NCBI RefSeq assembly: GCF_900964775.1
Contig: NC_041807.1
Span: 35,640,013 to 35,704,012 of the forward strand
Direction of reading: 5' to 3'
From: Scleropages formosus
Lineage: Eukaryota; Chordata; Actinopteri; Osteoglossiformes; Osteoglossidae
DNA: 64,000 nucleotides
Both the position numbers and the translations under genes were made by a program. The notes under the pieces are model-generated. The model was given only the letters and a program-made list of their open reading frames with translations, ran no database searches and had not been told where the DNA came from. Positions 59,171-64,000 of this stretch are shown here, piece after piece; positions within the stretch are counted from its first letter, which is position 1, and each line of letters opens with the position of its first letter.

Positions 59171-59385
59171 GAGGGGGGCGGTGGCCCAGTGGTGCAGTGG
59201 GTTTGCCCTGTGCCTGCTCTCTGCTGGGTCAGGGGCTTGAGTCCCACTTGGGGTGCCTTGTGATGGAGTGGTGTCCTGTCCTGGGTGTGACCCCTCCAGC
59301 CTTGTGCTCTGTGTTGCTGGGTTAGGTTCCAGTTTGCTGTGACCCTCTTTGGGATCAGCAGCTTCACTCAGTGTGTGTGTGTGTA
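59171..59385 (+). repeat. GC-rich tRNA-derived SINE (copy 7), older
   Basis: Diverged copy ('gtggcccagtggtgcagtgg', 'cacttggggtgccttgtgat', 'ttgggatcagc') with a GT tail. Target duplication ATATAGCGTTA / ATATAGTGTTA at 59157-59167 and 59386-59396. Confidence 0.88.
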
Positions 59386-59507
59386 ATATAGTGTTATTTA
59401 TGAGTGTTAAAACAGACTTTACAGAAGACCAAGGACAGCACTAAATGAAAAGAAGTATGGACTGGCTCCATGCAGGTTACTTTAGGTAGTTTCTTCTCAC
59501 TAAGATC

Positions 59508-59627
59508 AGTGTCACATGTGGGTTTGGAGTCAAAGTGACATGTAGGTTTAGTTTCAAAGTCCCTTGCAGGATTGGGGTCAAGGTCAATGGGTGGTTTTGA
59601 ATCAAAGTCACATGCAGGTTTGGAGTC
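59508..59627. repeat. Degenerate 24-bp minisatellite
   Basis: About five units around 'caggtttggagtcaaagtca'. On the minus strand they translate to 8-residue repeats (DSKPACDF, DSKPPIDL, DPNPARDF, ETKPTCHF, DSKPTCDT). Confidence 0.75.
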
Positions 59628-59629
59628 AC

Positions 59630-61685
59630 CAGTCTGCATGCAGTCACTCTTCTGCTTGTCTTGGGTTCTCTTTGCGGAGATTTTCTACTTTCTTTTATGC
59701 TCATTTTTTATGAACCCAAGATTCCCCCATAAAGTGTGCTGGGCATCAGAAAACATTTGATCACATGGTCTCCAGGTGCAAGGCAAGGTTGGCTTCACAG
59801 TAAAGCTCATGGATGAGTCTGCATAGCTTGTTCTCACTGGTCAATAGGCAGTAAAAAGATGTCATTTATTATGGCGCTCATTGTGTTTTCTACTCCTGAC
59901 CATTTTCAGATGTGGTCCTCTTCTCCTCATAAAGTCACTGCAGCTTATTCCTGTTTCATCTGTTTTGCATGGTTCTCACGCACTTTACAATGAGGTGAGG
60001 AAGGGCAAAGCTGGATTGAGGACGTGGTTTAAGCAACGGCACCACATCGCTCCTTTGAAGGCCAGTGGGTTTTGCATCTGTCTTTATTTCAGGAAAAAGA
60101 TTGTGTGAACACGGTATGGGCGTGAGGTCCACAGAGCGTCGTTCTCTGAAGCAATTCTCTTTTATTGCGGGTCACCGGGGGATGTCTGGGGTCCCCAGCT
60201 GCACACACTCAGTGAGAGGAAAAGTCCACAGGCTGTCTCCTGACCTCGCCGCTACACACGTATCACATCATTTCCATGATGATGTGCTTCAAAAAGAAGT
60301 GAGAGGGGGAAAAAAGCCTTCATGCGACTAATGTGACATGTTTTTATCATTTACCGTACATTTTTGAGAAGCACTTCAGAGTCAGGATGGTTTATTTTGT
60401 AATATACTGTACACCCCATTTTCAGTTGCGTGAACTTTGTGGCTTCGCTCAGACGATAGCTGTGTCATTGTTCACATTCTTTGGCAGTTCCTCATCAGTG
60501 CCTGTAAAAGCCATTTGTACTTTTTTGTTTTAGCAGCCACAGCAAACTCTCAGCTTGGAGCGTCAGCTAACCTGACATGGCCTTTCCCCGACACTCACTC
60601 CAGTGCTGGGTGTTGTTAGACCTGGTGCTTCGCACTGCTAAGGTGGTGACACCATCTCAGTCAGTTATCCTGAAAAGGCCAAGCTGTCAGTTGCAGGGAA
60701 AGATGGTTAAATAAATAAAGATGGGGTTCCCTCTTTTCACAGATGGGCTTTCAGTAAAGGTGTCGTCCACCTTCGGAGACCAGATGTCAGCCAGTTCTAG
60801 GGGACTGAAATAGCTGCAGTCGGTACGTAACTGTAACTTGCGTAACTGGGAATTGTTTCTTCTGGACAAATGAGGTGTTAACTTCAGCATCCGGATTTAA
60901 TAAAATTAAGGATCAGTTCTCTGGGGTCGGATCCTGTTCCTTTTGGTGCCACTAACTGGTTTGGCGAAGTCAAATGGGTGGGGGGGTCATTCTTCATTTG
61001 TCCTAAGTGTTTCTCCCTGGTGACTTTCCAGCTGGCTCAGGCTTATTGCATTTGTTGTTGACTCTTCCTCAACACCTTCCCTTTGTTAAAAAATGTATGA
61101 ATAAATGAAAAACAAACAAAAAAATAATTGAGCTGCAATCCTGAGATTTTTATACTCTATGACTTCATTATGGAGTCCGTGGGAGATGCTGGTGCTTCTT
61201 AGAATAACTCTGGTGTAGCACATTTAAGGAAATAAATGCTGTTCTAGAGAGAGGAAAGTGGTAATAAGAATTATTATTGTTTTGTATAAGCCCAGTGTCC
61301 TTGATGTGCTTGTTACAATGTCAGGTTGCTAAGCAGCTGTATTATAGGTTGCTTTGGACCTAACAGAAGTTTATATAAGGTTACAACGTTTGATTTTGGA
61401 CCTTTTGTGCATGGGACAACCAAGCGGTCAGAGGTGGAAGGATGTAGCTGTCTGGTAGGGGTGCAACAACTGATCAAATCCTGCAGTTATCGGGGAGCAG
61501 CTGTATTGATGACTTTGTAGGCCATCACCAGAGTCCTGAACTTGATGAAAACAGCTACTGGAAGCTTCTCAGCAGCAAGGTTCTGATTAGATGAGAAAGG
61601 AAACCCATCAAGTCTTCAGTTTTCCAAGAAATCCAGAAGGTTCTCATTTCTAGGATCTTCTTCATTATTCTGAACCAAAGGCCCT
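59630..61685. other. Intron 4 stretch with nothing recognised
   Basis: Mixed sequence, no exon or named repeat seen. A G-run at 60977-60986. Confidence 0.35.
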
Positions 61686-61689
61686 TTCA

Positions 61690-62095
61690 AGGTCAAGTTC
61701 AATTTCAAGTTCAAGTTGTTTTTACTGTCATTCCTATACAGCTTGTGCCCAGTGGAACGAAATGTCGTTCCTTCGGAAACCATGGTGTAACAGAGAACAT
61801 AATACAAAACAGTAAGTAGTAGGCAGTTGTGATGTGGTATAATGTTGGGTTAGCTGTTTGACTGTGCCAGGTGAGTGTTGGGAGGCAGCTGGCTGTTGAG
61901 TAATCTGACTGCCTCAGGGAAGAACTGTTAGGGAGTCTGCTGGTGGTGGCACGGATGATCCTGTACCTCCTGCCAGATGGCAAGAGGGCGAAGAGTCCAT
62001 GAGAGAGGTCGTCCACAATGCTGGTGGCCTTGCAAATGCAGAGGTTTTTGTATGAGGAGTCGATGGTGGGGAAAGGAATTCTGATGATCAAGAAA
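61690..62095. repeat. Dispersed fish repeat, family not identified
   Basis: Contains 'aagttcaagttgtttttact', 'ttccttcggaaaccatgg', 'aacagagaacataataca', 'gcacggatgatcctgtacct' and 'cctgccagatggcaagaggg', words I recall from a common fish interspersed repeat. Class unknown. Confidence 0.45.
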
Positions 62096-62102
62096 AATCT
62101 TA

Positions 62103-62174
62103 TGGAGATGCCGGGGATTGAACCCGGGACCTCACACATGCAAAGCGTGCGCTCTACCACTGAGCTACATCCCC
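62103..62174 (-). tRNA. tRNA-Ala(TGC)
   Basis: 72 nt, complete cloverleaf: acceptor GGGGATG/CATCTCC (one G-U) plus discriminator A; D stem GCTC/GAGC; anticodon loop TTTGCAT gives TGC; anticodon stem CACGC/GTGTG; T stem CCGGG/CCCGG. A box TAGCTCAGTGG, B box GGTTCAATCCC. A T5 terminator follows on the transcribed strand at 62094-62098, four bases past the 3' end. It sits in intron 4 of the MEGF6-like gene, antisense, and looks functional. Confidence 0.93.
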
Positions 62175-62920
62175 AGCTTACTCTCAATGTGCTAGTATGT
62201 TGGTCTTCAGGCATGTGAATCATGTTGGCTCTGCAACTGGGCAGAACTCATATGCTCTACAACAACATGAAATCCTTGTTGTGGTGTATTGGCTGTTATC
62301 AGGGAGGCTTTTTAGTCACGGACTCATCTGCCAGTGATGTTTACGTACTCTTAGTTGCAATCATGAATTAGGTTGGGTGATGGAGACATGAAGAGAACAC
62401 ACATGATGGTAGCATGAGAGAAAGAAGTAGGAGTGAAAAAGTGACACTATAAGAATGAAGAAGTAACTCTGTGGACTCACACTGTTGGAACTTAGGTGCA
62501 GAGGAGTCATGAAAATCATTGTGAAAAATGGTACTTTCCTGTGTGGCACCTGGGCCAGCCTCAGTTTGACAACGTTCACATCCACGGGGGAAAGAGCCGG
62601 GTCATCGTGGGAGAGAAGGTCAGGGGTCAGCGCTCATGAACTTCCTGTGCCTGGCCCCTGACGTTCCACATGCCATGGCCAAATACAGCAGGCTAGAGAG
62701 CTGTGACAACAAACTTAGATATGAGGAAAGGCAATTGGTCTCAATATATTCTGACAGAATGGTAGGAATAATTAAAAAAATAGAAAAAGAAATTTATTTT
62801 GGGAGCTATTTCACCCTGCCAACTTGTACAGTGTAGTTGTAGTACATTACTAAACATTCTTAGTTAAAATGAAAACTGAGTATACCCTCACATCCTTCAT
62901 AATCCTTATTATTAATCATT
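62175..62920. other. Intron 4 stretch with nothing recognised
   Basis: No exon or repeat identified. Confidence 0.35.
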
Positions 62921-62924
62921 CAGC

Positions 62925-63075
62925 AATGTTAGGTTTTCACACTAATTTACTTACAATGATTTACCCATTTATGCAGTTGGGTCATTTTACAGTATCAGTT
63001 CAGGGTAAGCACCATATTCAAAGGTACTGCAGCAGAAAGTGGGGATTCGATTGCAGGTGCTTTTCTGTAACCAGT
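62925..63075 (-). repeat. tRNA-derived SINE (L2-tail family) fragment
   Basis: Minus-oriented: 'caatgatttacccattta', 'cagttgggtcattttac', 'ggtaagcacc', 'aaaggtactgcagc'. Confidence 0.55.
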
Positions 63076-63489
63076 GTGTCCCCTGCTGTCCCTTCAGTTA
63101 TATTTGTGGCCTGTCGGTCATGTTTAAAACATTTTAAAGCAGAATTTATGAGATGTTTCTTTTTATGATTGAGCACTTCTTTCACCATTTTATTTGTGTG
63201 CAATTTTTCATGCGGTCAAATCGACTGGCAATCATGTGGTCCTCATTATGGTCATGTCTCTGTACATAGATTATAGCTTAGTGCAAATACTGCCATAAAT
63301 TTAAATCTTAAAATATGGCTTAAGGTGAAATTTCTGCCTTGTATGTTTTATCAGCGCATGAGGTAATTGCACACATAATTTCTGGTGCCCACCAGACTGC
63401 TGAACTTCGCCTGGTTTGAATGAACGGTGTGTCCATGAAACTCGGTCATGTGATGCCCCTAAGAAGTCGTTCTAATCTTGTAAAGTATT

Positions 63490-63580
63490 AAATTTACATT
63501 TATTTATTTAGCTAATGTTTTACCTGATTGTACAGCTGGGTATTTTTAATGGGAACAAGGTACTTACCCTCCACTGCATT
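63490..63580 (-). repeat. L2-tail SINE fragment
   Basis: 'tttacatttatttatttagc' then 'gtacagctgggtattttt' and 'aaggtacttaccct'; the middle is deleted. Confidence 0.55.
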
Positions 63581-63619
63581 TACATTTAAATGTATGCATT
63601 TTGCAGAAAATTTTCTGTG

Positions 63620-63950
63620 ACACAAAATGATTTTTATATAGTACTGAGCTGACACCTTAATCCAAGGTGATTTACACTACAGTAAACTCCCTACAGGCAT
63701 TCACCCACTTTTACAGCAATACGTACACCCATAGACACATACAGACACACAGGGGGCAATTTAGAGTCCACCATCAATCCTCCAGAAACACATGTCTTTG
63801 GGTTGTGGGAGGAAACCAGAACACCTGGAGGAAACCCTCTGCAAACATAAGGATAAAATACAAATTCCACCTGTCTGAGCAGTGATTGAACCCATGTCTC
63901 GTTGTGCAGCCCAGGGACAGCGAGACAACAGTGCTCCCAAATAGACCAAC
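63620..63950. repeat. Dispersed fish SINE-like repeat
   Basis: Has 'agggggcaatttagagtcc', 'catgtctttgggttgtggg', 'aggaaaccagaacacctgg' and 'gattgaacccatgtctc', a pattern common in fish genomes. I do not name the family. Confidence 0.6.
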
Positions 63951-64000
63951 ACAGTATAAAGTACCCAGCTCTATAAATAAGTAAATAATTGGAATTAGCA

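Overview
This is nuclear DNA of a ray-finned fish. Both host genes are split by GT-AG introns and have clear vertebrate orthologues. The interspersed repeats are fish types: L2 and RTE/Rex3-like LINEs, a Tc1-like transposon, a Penelope-like element, and tRNA-derived SINEs, several with visible target-site duplications. The GC-rich SINE seen seven times resembles one I remember from bonytongues (arowana, Scleropages). That placement is from memory and only moderately sure.

Layout. (1) 1-6182, minus strand: the 5' half of emc1 (ER membrane protein complex subunit 1), exons 1-15; the gene runs off the left edge. (2) 6183-8960: intergenic, no gene recognised, with a near-perfect 29-bp hairpin at 6860-6929. 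(3) About 8960-43945: the main feature, a tandem array built on tRNA-Cys(GCA). The homogeneous core (about 9215-41940) holds 52 tRNA-Cys units, all on the minus strand. A 347-bp tRNA-bearing monomer (A) alternates with a 293-bp monomer (B) from which the tRNA interior is deleted, giving a 640-bp higher-order repeat with about 102 monomers. Decayed monomers with relic tRNA-Cys genes lie on both sides; a probable hAT-like element interrupts the right-hand relics. (4) 45259-56643 and beyond, plus strand: the 5' end of a MEGF6-like gene, with signal peptide, EMI domain in two exons, and first EGF repeat. The remaining EGF exons must lie beyond the right edge. Its introns are full of repeats. (5) 62103-62174, minus strand: a solitary, well-formed tRNA-Ala(TGC) gene with a proper Pol III terminator, inside the last MEGF6-like intron of the window.

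The host genes have unrelated jobs (membrane-protein insertion at the ER; a secreted EGF-repeat protein) and are read away from each other, with the tRNA array filling the gap between them. The array is the most unusual part. Thirty of its 52 tRNA genes have the fully canonical cloverleaf, yet none has a T-run terminator within about 89 nt of its 3' end. Its variants are shared between distant copies, and the copies decay towards the edges, as expected for a satellite homogenised by unequal exchange. The many 60-100 codon frames across the array are translations of this repeat and are not genes.
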